NCBI RefSeq assembly: GCF_021462225.1
Contig: NC_061812.1
Coordinates: forward strand, 47,597,363 to 47,661,362
Origin: Girardinichthys multiradiatus
Taxonomy: Eukaryota > Chordata > Actinopteri > Cyprinodontiformes > Goodeidae
Length of the DNA stretch: 64,000 nt
Direction of reading: 5' to 3'
The notes beneath the pieces were generated by a model that ran no database searches, had not been told where the DNA came from, and saw nothing but the letters and a program-made list of their open reading frames with translations. A program made the translations under genes and the position numbers. Shown in pieces: positions 30,291 to 41,745 of the stretch (its first letter is position 1; every line of letters starts with the position of its first letter).

Positions 30291-31823
30291 CTTTCGACCT
30301 CCGAGAGAAACTATGATGTTGGGAACAGAGAACTATTGGCTATCAAACTAGCGTTAGAGGAATGGAGGCACTGGCTTGAGGGGTCCACACATCCTTTTAC
30401 AGTGTGGACAGACCATAAGAACCTGGAATATCTCAAATCTGCCAAGAGACTTAACCCACGCCAGGCTAGATGGTCACTATTTTTTAGTAGATTTAACTTC
30501 ACCCTAGCCTATCGACCTGGCAGCAAGAACATCAAGCCTGATGCACTTTCTAGACTTCATCAGTTTTCTGTCTGTCCTTCTGATTCTGTTGATCATGACT
30601 ACATCCTTTCCCCCAAGACCAGGCTAGCTCTTACCAGTATCGAAAGCCTGCTCAAGAGGAGTCATCAGAGACAACCACCTCCTGTTCAGTGTCCTAAGGG
30701 ACTTCTGTGTGTTCCTGAGGAAATGGTGTCTAAAGTCCTTCAGTTCTGTCATGGCTCTAAACTTTTCTGTCACCCAGGTATTACTAGGACCCTGGCAGTG
30801 GTCCAGTCAGGATTCTGGTGGCCCACACTCAGAAAGGACACGCGAGAGTTTGTGTCAGCATGTACCACCTGCTCCAGAGTTAAGCCCTCAAGACGCCCTC
30901 AAGCCGGTCTACTAAGGCCTCTTCCTATTCCACACCGACCATGGTCCCACATCTCTATGGATTTTGTCACCGCCCTACCTCCTCCTCATGGTAACACTGT
31001 ACTCCTCACTGTGGTTGACAGATTTTCCAAGATGACCCACCTCATTCCTCTCCGCAAGTTACCCTCAGCTCCTGTACTCACTGATGTAATAACCCGAGTG
31101 GTGTTTAGACTTCATGGCATTCCCCGTAACATCGTTTCAGATAGAGGACCTCAGTTCATTTCCCGTTTCTGGGGTGAGTTTTGCACCCTTCTTGGCATTG
31201 ACGTCAGCCTTTCTTCAGGTTTCCACCCTCAGACGGATGGCCAGACAGAAAGGATGAATCAAGAAGTTGAGACCAAATTACGCATCCTATGCATGGATGC
31301 TCCCAGTCGCTGGTCACAAAATTTACCATGGGTGGAGTACGCCATCAATGGATTACCATCAAGTGCCACAGGTCTGTCACCATTTCATGTTGTTTATGGC
31401 TATCAACCGCCTATTCTCTCTGTTCAGGAAGGGGTTACCCAGGTTCCTGCTGCCCATTTAACAGCACGTCATTGTCTCAGAATCTGGAGAAAGGCCAGAG
31501 CCTCTCTCTGCAAGACCTCAGCTGTCTATGCCCGTAATGCCAACCGTCACAGATCCCAAGCTCCAAGATACCTGGTGGGTCAGAAGGTCTGGTTATCCAC
31601 TAAGGATTTACCCATCAAGGTAGAGAATCGCAAGTTGGCACCCCGTTTTGTGGGTCCTTTTCCTATTGCCAAGGTCATTAACCCACTAGCTGTGCGTCTC
31701 AGTCTACCTTCTTCATTACGTGTGCACACCACTTTCCATGTCTCCAAGGTCAAACCTGTAAGGTCATCCAGACCTCCTGTTGTCCACTTCCCCTTCCTCC
31801 CCGGCTGGATTTCAGTTCCCTGA
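30186..31823 (+). CDS. Gypsy 2 RNase H-integrase frame (partial polyprotein, 545 codons)
   Basis: A long open frame; only the part from about 30280 is genuine polyprotein and the listed ATG is not a natural start. RNase H is at residues 34-122 ([38 protein letters not shown]). The integrase zinc domain has H189, H196, C226 and C229. The catalytic core has D259 (SMDFVTALP), D319 (VSDRGPQF) and E355 (GQTERMNQ), DD35E spacing. The GPY/F-type C-terminal module is [11 protein letters not shown]...FHVSKVKP at about 484-524. The last 20 or so residues are read from LTR sequence because of a deletion. All integrase catalytic residues are present, but no start or upstream RT exists. Confidence 0.85.
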   Translation: MLWRLMPRRLGSAQSCRKGFQMMLGYILVLFFSRRLSTSERNYDVGNRELLAIKLALEEWRHWLEGSTHPFTVWTDHKNLEYLKSAKRLNPRQARWSLFFSRFNFTLAYRPGSKNIKPDALSRLHQFSVCPSDSVDHDYILSPKTRLALTSIESLLKRSHQRQPPPVQCPKGLLCVPEEMVSKVLQFCHGSKLFCHPGITRTLAVVQSGFWWPTLRKDTREFVSACTTCSRVKPSRRPQAGLLRPLPIPHRPWSHISMDFVTALPPPHGNTVLLTVVDRFSKMTHLIPLRKLPSAPVLTDVITRVVFRLHGIPRNIVSDRGPQFISRFWGEFCTLLGIDVSLSSGFHPQTDGQTERMNQEVETKLRILCMDAPSRWSQNLPWVEYAINGLPSSATGLSPFHVVYGYQPPILSVQEGVTQVPAAHLTARHCLRIWRKARASLCKTSAVYARNANRHRSQAPRYLVGQKVWLSTKDLPIKVENRKLAPRFVGPFPIAKVINPLAVRLSLPSSLRVHTTFHVSKVKPVRSSRPPVVHFPFLPGWISVP

Positions 31824-31976
31824 TAAACCTCCATTCCCGTCCTTCCTGTCTGACCGCTTCAGTGGAACCTCTTCTACCCAATTATTATTATTATTTTTTT
31901 TATATTAAAACTTTTGGTTAACCATTCTCTTGTCTGGCTGCGTTTTGGGTTCTGGTTGAGTTGCTTCATCGTTACA
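31773..31976 (+). repeat. Gypsy 2 3' LTR remnant (last 204 bp)
   Basis: Matches 29107-29309. The first two thirds of the LTR and the polypurine tract are missing: the integrase 3' end joins LTR position about 408 at the shared CCTCCTGTTG. The end GTTACA at 31971-31976 is followed by L1-type LINE sequence. Confidence 0.9.
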
Positions 31977-32817
31977 AATTCTTTCTCAAAAATTTCTGAT
32001 TATTCTATAAATTGGTTGAAATCAACAGTTCTTCCAATCAACTGTTCTTTCCACAATTCCCTTAATATACAACTACAGTCAGGGAATATTACATACTTAG
32101 GTATTAATGTTTCTCCTAGATTGAAGACGTAACAAAACTAAACCACATCCCACTTTGAAAAAAAGTGGAAGATGATCTCGCTAGATGGAAATCTCTACCC
32201 ATATCATTCATGGGCAGGGTTGCTTTAATAAAAATGATGGTCTTGCCAAAAATCAATTACTTATTCTCAATTATCCCAAATAAACCATCATCTGACTGGT
32301 TTATATCTCTGGACTCCTCCATCACTAAATTTCTTTGGAAAGATAAACCCCCACGTATTAGCTGAAAAACGCTACAAAAGACCAAAGATAAAGGAGGCAA
32401 GTCATCCTTTATCTTTATCTGCCTAACTTTCCTCATTACTTCTTAGCCAACAGGCTACAATACATCTCAAAATGGTTTAAACACAGTCCTCTAGATGAAC
32501 CCTGGCTAGTCGTAGAACAGACATTATGCAATAATATTAATATTCCAGATCTGCCATTTATAAGCTCAAGTATAACGACATGTATGCTTTAAAGGCCTCA
32601 ATATTAGCACCTCTCTGACAGCATTGGTGGGAATATCTAAAAATGACAGGGTCTTCACTAATCCCATGTAGACACACACCCAACTGGAACAACCGTGACA
32701 TCCTACAAAAAAATAATATGATAAACTTTCCAGATTGGAGGAGTAAAGCAATTGAATACCTGGAACATATATTTGAAGGAATTCAGTTTATCCCATTAAA
32801 CAATTATACAACATGGG

Positions 32818-33365
32818 TGTCACGGTTCTGTCACGGTTTACCTGGAATTGGACACCAGAATGCAGACGAGCAGGCAGCGTGATGGTAAGTGAAAACAAAA
32901 AAGTTTAATTACAAAAACTCACTTACAGCAGGAGGCAGGAACAAAACAAACGGGCAGGCAAGACAGGCATGGCATGATCAAAAAAACAAGACTTGGTTTG
33001 AAAACAAGACATGAGCATGAGAATGAAAGATGTTTCCGCGAAGACTAACAGAACAGGTGTGAATATATGGCGTGAAAACCAGGTGGAGTAAGGAGACAGA
33101 TTAACTTGAAGCAGGTGAACTGAATCAACTTAATTAACAGAACAAAACGTGACTGGAGCAAAACAGAGACTCTTGAACACAAACTAGAAAAACATGAAGC
33201 AAAAGCATAACCACATCCGAAAACCAAACTTGACAAAACATGAACAAGATGACAAAACAAAAGCATGACCAGGAAAATAAACAGAAACATGATTCAAAAC
33301 TTGAACAGTGAAAAACATAAGGAAAAACCCCGAAACCAAAAACCAAACAACCCTACATCATGACA
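32818..33365 (-). repeat. Solo LTR with 5-bp target duplication
   Basis: 548 bp bounded by TG (32818) and CA (33365), with ATGGG directly before (32813-32817) and after (33366-33370). It interrupts the L1-type ORF2. A second copy of the same family, in opposite orientation on the plus strand, is split at 42690-42848 and 50422-50703 by ERV1: shared phrases are CAAGTTAATCTGTCTCCTT, GTTTTCAC and CGCGGAAACAT when compared in one orientation. Strand is given from that comparison and from an AATAAA-type context, so it is provisional. Confidence 0.85.
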
Positions 33366-34080
33366 ATGGGATGGACAAGAATACATTTTTAGAATATCAA
33401 CAAATTAAATCTATAATAAAAAATAAATTTAGACTTAAAAACGTTGGGTTACAAATGCCATCAAGTGTACTAGAGTTCCTAAAACTCAACCCCCCCAAAT
33501 TAATGTCTAAACTATAAAGGACACTGTCTAAAATAGATGAATCAATTTCCCTTCCTATTAAGAAATGGGAGGTGGACTTATCAGTTTACTTTGACCAAAC
33601 ATTTTGGTCTCGGATATGTTCCAGAACTTTTAAAATGACTAATAACACCAGTTTACAGTTAATACACTATAAAATCCTTCATAGAGTATACTATACAGGT
33701 TAACGGATGTTCAGGATGGGTTTTGCACCGTCTAATACTTGCTTACACTTCACAGGCAATATTCCTGACAATTACATCCACACACTATGGTTATGTACAC
33801 CTGCTCAGAGGTTCTGGTGTGTGATATGTGAAGACTAATCAAAGTGTCTGAGATGTATTATTTCACCTTTCCCCTCAGTTTGCTTGTTGGGCAACTTAGA
33901 TGATATCACCATAGAGACTAATTCAGCTCACATGGTTTTCACTGCCTTATGTATTGCTAAGAAAACTATCTTCATGAATTTGAAAAATAAGAACCTTCCT
34001 AACCAGTACAGGAACATTCTGTTGGATTAAGTCTTGAGACAGCCTCTGCCTCCACATCAGATCAATCTCTGTGGGCTCCT

Positions 34081-35145
34081 TTAATCGGCTCCATCACCTA
34101 GTGGGGGTGGGGCACTTTTGGCTTTGTCCTGTGGGGCATTGTGGCGGATACGGAGGGGTGTCTGGGTTTGAGGCATTTGGTGTGTCCCTGGACTGGGGTG
34201 TCTGGGGGGTCTGGCGCCAGGGGCTGAGGCCCCAACCGCAGAGGGGCTTTGGTGGCTCTCGGGGGCGGCATCTGGTAGCTGCATGCACTGCTTTTGGGGA
34301 GCATGTGCCTGCGGACATAGGTTACTGGCCTGGTGGCCGGGCTGCTCCATGGCAGATCTGGGATGGGCTTGGGGGCTCTGGGTTCCTGGGGCGTGTCGCC
34401 CCCAGGCTGGGGTCCTGGCCGGGCTGGGGTCCGGGTGGGTATGTCATCGGGGTTTTGGGCCGGCACATGTTCTCTCACCCGGCACCGGCCTGGGGGCCAT
34501 CGGTGCATCAGGGGCTGTAGAGGCCTCCTAAACTGGCGGGTAGGTATCATCTCATTGCAGGTGCTCTCTCCTTCAAGGAGTGCACTCTGCTGGTGAAGCG
34601 GAGGGTCTGTGGGAGGGGGTGGGGTGGAGTCAACCTGGGTGTCTAATGTCTTATGTGTTCTGGGAGTTGTTCGAATGTTGGGGTGGGTGTAGGTTTTCTT
34701 CTGGGACAGAGGTGGGTAGTTAGCCTTGGGTGGGGATGGGCATCGTTTGGACTTTGATGGTTCCGGTTTGGATTCTGGTCCTTGTCTGGGTTCCGGTTCC
34801 TGACGCTGAGCCCGGTTTGGTCTGGGTGGGGGGGGGGGCTATGCATGGTTTGGGCAGGCAGGCAGGCCGGGGTTGATCTTGGGGTGGACTTGTTCTTGGC
34901 TTCTTCGTGCTGTGGGTCTTTTTCTCATGGGGGTGCACTTTTGGAGGGGGCTTTGTTTTTTGGAGGGCGGGTGGGGGCACATTGGCATTGTGGGCTTTGT
35001 GCACAGCTTCTGCTTTGGGTGCTCATTGCTGTGTTCTGTCCTCCGCTGTATGGCGTGCTGTGTGTTGAGGTGGTGGTCCTCTGCATGGCGGCTCTGGCCT
35101 CCATATGTGAGTACTGCATGGTGCGGTTGGCCCTGGGTTCCTCCT
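34081..35145 (+). repeat. L1-type LINE 3' UTR, G-rich
   Basis: Very G-rich plus strand directly following the L1-type ORF2 end. Long open frames on both strands here (Pro/His-rich on minus, Gly/Trp-rich on plus) are products of base composition. Similar G-rich blocks occur at 17605-17895 and 42155-42640. Confidence 0.6.
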
Positions 35146-35147
35146 AA

Positions 35148-35701
35148 TGCAGGACAATGCTAGACCTCATGTGGCTGGAGTTTATCAGCAGTTCCTGAAA
35201 GATGAAGATATTGAAGCTATGGACTGGCCCGCCTGTTCCCCAGACCTGAATCCGATTGAGCACATCTGGGACATCATGTCTCACTCCATCCACCACAGAC
35301 TGTCCAAGAGTTGGCGGATGCTTTAGTCCAGGTCTAGGAGGAGATCCCTCAGGAGACCATCCGCCGTCTCATCAGGAGCATGCCCAGGCGTTGTAGGGAG
35401 GTCATACAGGCACGTGGAGGCCACACACAATACTGAGCCTCATTTTGACTTGTTTTAAGGACATTACATCAAAGTTGGATCAGCCTGTAGTGTGTTTTTC
35501 CACTTTAATTTTGTGTGTGACTCCAAATCCAGGCCTCCATTGGTTAATACATTGGATTTCCATTGATGATTTATGTGTGATTTTGTTGTCAGCACATTCA
35601 ACTTTGTACAGAACAAAGTATTCAATGAGAATATTTCATTCATTCCGATCTAGGATGTGTTATTTGAGTGTTCCCTTTATTTTATTTTTTTGAGCAGTGT
35701 A
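35148..35701 (+). mobile_element. Tc1-like element remnant (transposase C-terminus and right end)
   Basis: Plus-strand relic: QDNARPHVAGVYQQFLKD, then DWPACSPDLNPIEHIWD with the catalytic Glu, then a frameshift, to about 35435. The right terminal repeat ends GTTCCCTTTATTTTATTTTTTTGAGCAGTGTA (at 35670-35701, quoted in part: TTTGAGCAGTG), with TA at 35700-35701. The 5' part of the element is missing; it starts abruptly after the G-rich block. Confidence 0.85.
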
Positions 35702-37731
35702 CATACTTCTTAAAATTATAGTGCCCCCTAGTTTTGTGTTTCAGGTACATATATATTTGGCATGGTATGAATTTTATTTATTCTCTTTTTTTTAAATGTA
35801 AATCCAGGGGAAAAAAACGAAAAAATCTTCTTGCTGTGAAAAAGGTTGGTTGCGCATACGTTTCTAATTTTATAAAACTTTCTAAATGCTTTTTCTGCCT
35901 TGTTCTGTAGTTTTTACTGGCAAAATTTTACAATGATGGGGCTTGAAATATTGCAAAGGGTTTTGCATGTTACGTAATACTTAACAAAAATATTTGGTAT
36001 TTGCAACTTGAAGATTTAAACACAGATTGAATTGTTCTACAGCTTTTTTTATGTTCAGAGCTCAAAGTTACATGTGAGATAGCCTGTATGATACGGACAT
36101 TCTTAAATGATATTAAAATGTGGCCTCAGAGCATGGTCTTGAAGATATGTACTAAAGTTTGTGCAAAATTCATCCAACAGCTCTGATGCACAGAATGGCA
36201 TCCCTTAATATTATGTTTAATTTTGTGTCATTGTCTCAAATTATATTGGAGATGTGCTCAATTTGCTATTGTGCTAGCTATAGCTATAAAACCTTGCCCA
36301 TGCATACTTAAATAATTCTCATAATTCTCTAGTAACATTTTTCACCTTGACCCATATATGCTATGCACTTTCATGTTGATGTGTTCCCCCTGATAAAGAT
36401 TTCAGCTGATAAAAATCCAGTTTAGCCTGATGTTTGTCTGCTGGACACATCCATAGAGACCTTTGCAAAAATATGTATACAACGCTTAGGATCAGTTACA
36501 TAAGCACCAATATATTTTATTGTTTAACACTATATAATTAGTTAGGTAATAAAGTATCTTGGTAATTCAAATCTGAAATATAAATATACTTCAACTTGAA
36601 TGAGCTCAAGGTAAAAAAGTTTATATTTGTACCTTGCCTTACCTATTACAAAAATATAGAACTGGGATACTTGTTTTGTATTAGTGGAGCACCTAAAACA
36701 TATTCAAAATGTATCTAGTGGACAGATAAAGTCGTTTTTAAAAAGTATTTTGTTCTAATATAGTATGTACAAAATACTTCTACTGACATTTATTAAATTG
36801 TACTTTAGTATACTAGAGGTTGCTCCGCTTAAAATGTGGAAATATAATGTCATAATTAGTCACACCACAAGTATTCAAAAGCATCATTGAAATATTATTG
36901 GTATACTTATACAGACATAAATCATTTCATTTGTGATTGTATTATTGCTGTACGGTATGCAAGATGTGAATCAGGCTTTTATATCATTAAAATTGCCTGT
37001 ATTTTCACTCTTTAGATTTCAGTTTATTAAATACTGCAGAGTTTCATTCTGCTGGCTTTATATGCATTTTTATACAATTCTAAATCTGTAAATTGCACAG
37101 CTGATTGTGTTGTGTTCATCACAGTTGTGTGCCCCAAGCTGGGTTAGGACTGCAGCTGAAAATCAATGAGGGTGGAAGTACTGTATAAGCAGCAGGCTGC
37201 AGAATATCTTGATGGACAATGGTCAATGGTCACAAACAGGGTTTCCTATAGAAGAAAGATACAGTAATCAAAGCTATTAATCTGGAAACGTCGTCTTATA
37301 TTAAGTTATTTAATTTTCTGTGTTATTATGTATACTGGACTTTTGGAAATCCTTTACAATTTAGCAGTAGACATGGTGTCCCAGAAAACAACAAAACATT
37401 CAGGCCTATAAGTCTACTGGCTAAACAAGACCATTTTATATGATAAAATACCTATTTTATTTTGACCATATCTATTCTCTGAACAGGTTCTCATGACAAC
37501 AGCAACAATATTTTACTGATGCATAGTACTCAAAGGTCATGTTAGCTGATCAATGATATGATAATATGTAATTTGTTGTACAATCTCAATTACACCAAGA
37601 CCCTGACTACGTAAATTATTGTCTATATGTAAGATCGTATCAGCTTATCTTTGCATGTTGTAACAATCATTACATTTATGGTCCTAGTTTGTGATAGGTT
37701 GGTACAACTTTTTACCAACTCTTCACCAGCA
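35702..37731. other. No gene recognised; upstream region of the chitinase gene
   Basis: About 2 kb of AT-rich single-copy-looking sequence. I see no transposon ends, long inverted repeats or coding motifs. It is the least repeat-like stretch of the window and probably contains the regulatory region of the chitinase gene. Confidence 0.5.
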
Positions 37732-37737
37732 TATAAA
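37732..37737 (+). promoter_or_regulatory. TATA box of the chitinase gene
   Basis: TATAAA within GCATATAAAAGGCC, about 185 bp before the start codon. A transcription start about 25-30 bp downstream (about 37762) would be normal. A GT donor at 37778 (CACG|GTGAGT) and an AG acceptor at 37886 (TTATAG|TC) allow a short 5' UTR intron between this promoter and the start codon; that intron is inference. Confidence 0.65.
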
Positions 37738-37919
37738 AGGCCACATTTTGCTGCTACTCTTTGGATTTGTTCCCACGGTGAGTTGATGAGGGGTAGAGCA
37801 CCTTTTTTATTTTTAGCTCAAACTGTTCATGTGGTTACCTTTGAGTGTGATGAATTTAAAAACTCTGTTTTCATTTTTGATTATAGTCATCTAAAGAAGT
37901 TGTTAAATATCAAGACAAC

Positions 37920-40900
37920 ATGGCAAGGCTCATTTTGGTAACAGGTATTGTAAAAATAACTGTTCAACAACCATTCTGAGATACAGAGTTCTATATTGTT
38001 GAATGTAAGGTTTAATTTGTCTCCCCATTCTTTTTTTCCCTTAGCCTTGTGTCTGGTGTTCTTCCAGCTGGGTAAGCTATTCATTTTCATCAACCAATGT
38101 CATTCACATACCTAATTTTGGTGGAACATTTGATTAAATTATTCTTTAATAATCTATTGCTCCTTTACAGCACATACCAACAGAATGGAGTGCTATTTCA
38201 CCAACTGGTCTCAGTACAGGCCTGGGGATGGCAAATTTCTGCCACAAAATGTAGACCCCTTTCTGTGTAACAGTCTTATCTATGCCTTTTCCATCCTCAA
38301 TCATGCCAATGAGTTGGTTACCTATGAATGGAATGATGATGTCCTCTACAAGGCCTTCAACAACCTTAAGATAAAGTAAGTCAGACATTGTCAGACATTA
38401 GATTAAGATACAAAGTACATTTAAACTTGAACTCAGTTTAGCAATATTTTGTTAATCACTTGTTATCAACATTGCCTGAAGGAACTGTAACAGATTCTTA
38501 AGATATGCTGTTTTTTTCCCAGGAATCCTCATTTAAAGACTCTGCTGGCTGTTGGTGGCTGGAATTTTGGCTCAACTCAGTAAGTAATCATTTAAATCAC
38601 AGCATTTTAAAGTATGACTTCATAACACACAACTGAGATATGCTGCTTATCTTCTAAACTTTAAACACTACCGTGAAGTTTTAACTGAGCAGAAGAGCAA
38701 TATTTAGCTACTTTCTTTTTTTATTTGAGCTAGCTTCTCAGCTAATCCAGTTGACTGAAAGCTTCTACATGTTTACAACACCATGACAGTATGTAGTTAG
38801 AAGCTGTGTCAACAACGAAGTAAACAAATAACAAATACCAGACCATGACTTGCAGCTAAAGGTAAAAAACTATTGGCAGGCCTATTCTTAAAAAGTGTTT
38901 TGATCCTTTAAAAACTGTGTCCTACAGGTTCTCTATTATGGTGTCAACTCCAGAAAACCGTCAGAAGTTCATCCAGTCTTCAATCAAATTCTTGAGGACT
39001 CATGGGTTTGATGGACTGGATCTGGACTGGGAGTACCCAGGTGCTCGTGGAAGTCCCCCTGAAGATAAGCAAAGGTTTACTCTTCTCTGCAGGGTGAGTT
39101 GAAAAACGTTTTAGTCCAGTTTTCCTCTCCAATGCACAACTATGTTTCCATGTTTTATTTGGACCTCCACCCTCACACTTTTGGGGTGATTATTGCAGGA
39201 ACTTGTTGCAGCTTTTGCAGCAGAGGCTGCATCCACTGGCAAACCTCAGCTCATGTTGACTGCCGCAGTGGCTGCTGGAAAAGGTACCATTGACAGTGGA
39301 TATGAGATTGCCGAGATTGCCAAGTAAGTGCTGTTTCAAGATGTTTCTTACAGGAAGACTAGTTGTGAAAGTGTTTTGGTTGAGGATTCTTTTTACCTAG
39401 GGAGCTGGATTTCATCAATGTTATGACCTATGACTTCCATGGAACTTGGGAGAAGTTCACTGGCCATAACAGCCCTCTGTACCAAGGATCTATGGACTCC
39501 GGTGACCTAGTCTATTTCAATACTGTAAGCATCCCTTGGGAGAAATTATAAAGTTATACTCAATGTATATTTTTTACTTCTGTGTTGCAACATTCTTTCT
39601 GTGCATGCATGGGTATTCTCCAGGGTCCCTGGGTTCCCAACATTCTAAAACATGCATGTCAAGTGAACAAGCTCCTAATTTTTTCTTAGGTGTGACTGTG
39701 TGTATGTAAGCCCCATGAAGGAATGAACACCTGTCCTGAGTGTACCCCACTTGTCATCTGCTGAGCACATGAGATGGGCACTGTTTCCCTGGGACCCTGC
39801 AAGGGCTGAGCATGTTCAGTAAATTAATGAATAGATTTTGTTATTTCACCTTTTGTTCAATCAAACATTTTTAGGACTATGCCATGAGTTACTGGAGAGA
39901 CAATGGCACCCCATTAGAGAAGCTGAGAATGGGATTTGCAGCCTATGGCCGGACGTTCCGTCTAACATCATCAAATACAGGTGTTGGAGCCCCAAGTAGC
40001 GGACCTGCATCAGCTGGACCATACACGCGTGAAGCTGGATTCTGGTCATACTATGAAGTAAAAAGCTCTCTTTGGATAATTACCATATATTTTACATTAG
40101 TAATATTTGGCATGCAATAGCCTATAAACAATATGAATGTTTAAACTACTAAATTCTATAAACCTAACAATGTTTTATATTGTTTAGATTTGCACTTTCC
40201 TGAAGGACACCACCATCCAGTGGATTGATGATCAAAAAGTTCCTTATGCAACTAAAAATAATGAGTGGGTAGGATTTGATAATAAGGAAAGCTACCAAAT
40301 CAAGGTATGTAGGGCTTCTTGTGTCAAGCCTATGTTCCTAACACATTTATTGTAAGAATGAGGTTATTCCATAGCTTCTCTTTATTGTTGCCACAACAGG
40401 TGAGGTACCTGCAGGAGCAGAAGTTTGGCGGTGCTTTTGTGTGGGCCCTTGATTTAGATGACTTTGCTGGAAAGTTTTGTGGAGAAGGCGCCCACCCTCT
40501 ATTGTCCCATCTTCGCAGTCTCCTTAATATTGGTAGGGCTTGAGTTCCTTTTAATGATCACAAATCTTGCCTACCTGTGTGGTTTTCTGGCAGCAAACTA
40601 CACAGGTTTAATCAACCTTACCATTAATATCATTCTCTGTTTTCTTTTTACAAAATGGAAATACTAATATATAAATGTTAGACTAACCTATCAAAGTTAT
40701 ATAGTAATATTTATTTTCTGTCTATTCAGAGCTTCCACCACTTCCCTCAACAACTACCCCCAAACCTGGTGTTAGCACTACATCTCCAACCACCACCACC
40801 ACCACCACCACCACCACTACACATGCTCCAGGACCTGGCTTCTGCAATGGCAAACCTGATGGCCTGTATGCCAACACAGATGATAGGTCCAGTTTCTACA

Positions 40901-40986
40901 TGTGTGCTGCAGGCATCACCCATGTTAGTTACTGTGGAACTGGATCTGTCTTTGATGACAACTGCAAGTGCTGCGCTTGGCCTTGA
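37920..40986 (+). CDS. CHIA-like: Acidic-chitinase-type GH18 chitinase, 11 coding exons, 472 aa
   Basis: Secreted chitinase that cleaves beta-1,4 bonds of chitin; in fishes such genes serve digestion and defence. Coding exons: 37920-37944, 38045-38071, 38171-38375, 38523-38579, 38928-39093, 39199-39323, 39401-39524, 39875-40057, 40188-40304, 40400-40532, 40730-40986. All introns are GT/AG, phases agree throughout, and the total is 1,419 nt ending in TGA. Residues 1-18 are a hydrophobic signal peptide. The GH18 barrel begins at about 22 (CYFTNW) and has [10 protein letters not shown]. The catalytic motif DGLDLDWE has D136, D138 and E140 as proton donor, then MTYDFHG and WALDLDDF. A Pro/Thr linker with a run of about 10 Thr follows. 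A C-terminal chitin-binding type-2 domain (425-472) has six Cys (426, 446, 456, 466, 468, 469). The length equals mammalian CHIA. No break is seen. Other family members (e.g. CHIT1-like) are possible. Confidence 0.95.
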
Positions 40987-41025
40987 GCTTTCAGTGGTAG
41001 CAATGTAAAATACAACTGACACCAA

Positions 41026-41237
41026 CAATTAAAAAGACAAAATTTCCTCTTTCATCTATTGCTTAAATAATCATGTACCTCTATATACTATTACTTAGTA
41101 CAGAAAAATGTATAGTTTTGGTGAAGTATGTGACAAGAAATATAATTTGCCAACAAACACATACCAACAAAAAGAAACTACCTTAGTACCCTTAACTACA
41201 CTGCTGAGAGCTGTCAATGTACATGTTATTGGAAATA
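41026..41237 (+). terminator. Possible polyadenylation signals of the chitinase gene
   Basis: A variant signal AATTAAA occurs near 41026, about 40 bp after the stop codon. A canonical AATAAA occurs at about 41233 (GGAAATAAAGGAATAAAA). Which is used cannot be decided from sequence. Confidence 0.4.
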
Positions 41238-41299
41238 AAGGAATAAAAAAACATTTCAGAGTAACTCATTATATATACAGTATATAAAACTATGTAATG

Positions 41300-41745
41300 A
41301 TCATTGTTACATTTGGAGGAGAAAGAGGGAAGTCAGCAAGCCTCAGGCCTCCATCCGAACTGTGAAAAACAGGGGTGGCAGCATCATGTGTGCGTGTGGA
41401 GGCATCATGAGGAAAGAACATTATGTGGAAATACTGAAGCAACATCTGTTAATATCAGCTATAAAGTTAAAGTGTGGGCACAAATGGTTCTTCCGAAGTG
41501 AAAATGATATAAAGAATCCAGCAAAGTTTTCCAAATGGTTTAAGAACAGCAAAGTCAATATTCTGGAGGGGCCATCACAAAGCCATGATCTCAGTTGTAG
41601 GTCTGTAGAAAGGTTGTGGGCAGAGCTGTAAAGGTGTGTGTGAGCTACAAATCTGACCAAGTTACACCAGTTCTGTCAAAATGTTTTGACAGTGACGTTA
41701 ATACTACACCACATATAGCTTTAAGCTGAATTAAATGCAAGAGGG
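41300..41745 (+). mobile_element. Degraded Tc1-like transposase relic
   Basis: Broken plus-strand frame with NRGGSIMCACG (for the usual GGGSVMVWG), an eroded second-Asp region near 41490, KWFKNSKVNILEGPSQSHDL (for WPSQSPDLNPIE) and ERLWAEL. The order fits the C-terminal half of a Tc1 transposase with many substitutions. No inverted ends are identifiable. It lies just 3' of the chitinase gene. Confidence 0.6.

Larger units (their letters stand above)
28700..31976 (+). mobile_element. Ty3/gypsy retrotransposon (gypsy 2), internally deleted
   Basis: Plus-strand element inserted in the L1-type LINE. 5' LTR 28700-29309 starts TGTCATGATTCC and ends ATCGTTACA. The 3' LTR remnant ends with the same bases at 31976. 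ATTC occurs at both flanks (28696-28699 and 31978-31981), a likely short target duplication. The coding order is gag, then directly RT thumb, RNase H and integrase: the protease and the catalytic RT region are deleted at about 29890. Motifs match chromovirus-type gypsy elements. It differs in sequence from gypsy 1 and gypsy 3 in gag and LTR. Confidence 0.9.
28630..34080 (+). mobile_element. L1-type LINE, 5'-truncated, split by two LTR insertions
   Basis: L1-like ORF2 sequence is seen in three blocks on the plus strand. The first is 28630-28699, with the RT catalytic area ISLYADD-like in a shifted frame. The second is 31977-32817, with FSKISDYSINWLKS, ITYLGINVSP, ARWKSLPISFMGRVALIKM, LPKINYLFSIIP and ITKFLWKDKPPRI. 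The third is 33371-34080, with DKNTFLEYQQIKSIIKNKFR, the TNNTSLQLIHYKILHRVYYT block and a C-terminal IAKKTIFMNLKN. The gaps are a gypsy element (28700-31976) and a solo LTR (32818-33365). Many stops and shifts mark it as an old copy. Confidence 0.8.

Noticed and set aside
34081..35145. Long Gly/Trp-rich and Pro/His-rich open frames on both strands
   Set aside because: They exist on both strands of a G-rich L1 3' UTR, have no start context or domain, and similar frames appear in the related blocks at 17580-17950 and 42098-42725. Base composition explains them.
37651..37941. 96-codon open frame over the chitinase promoter
   Set aside because: It spans the TATA box and is out of frame with the chitinase start; the spliced gene model explains the region better.
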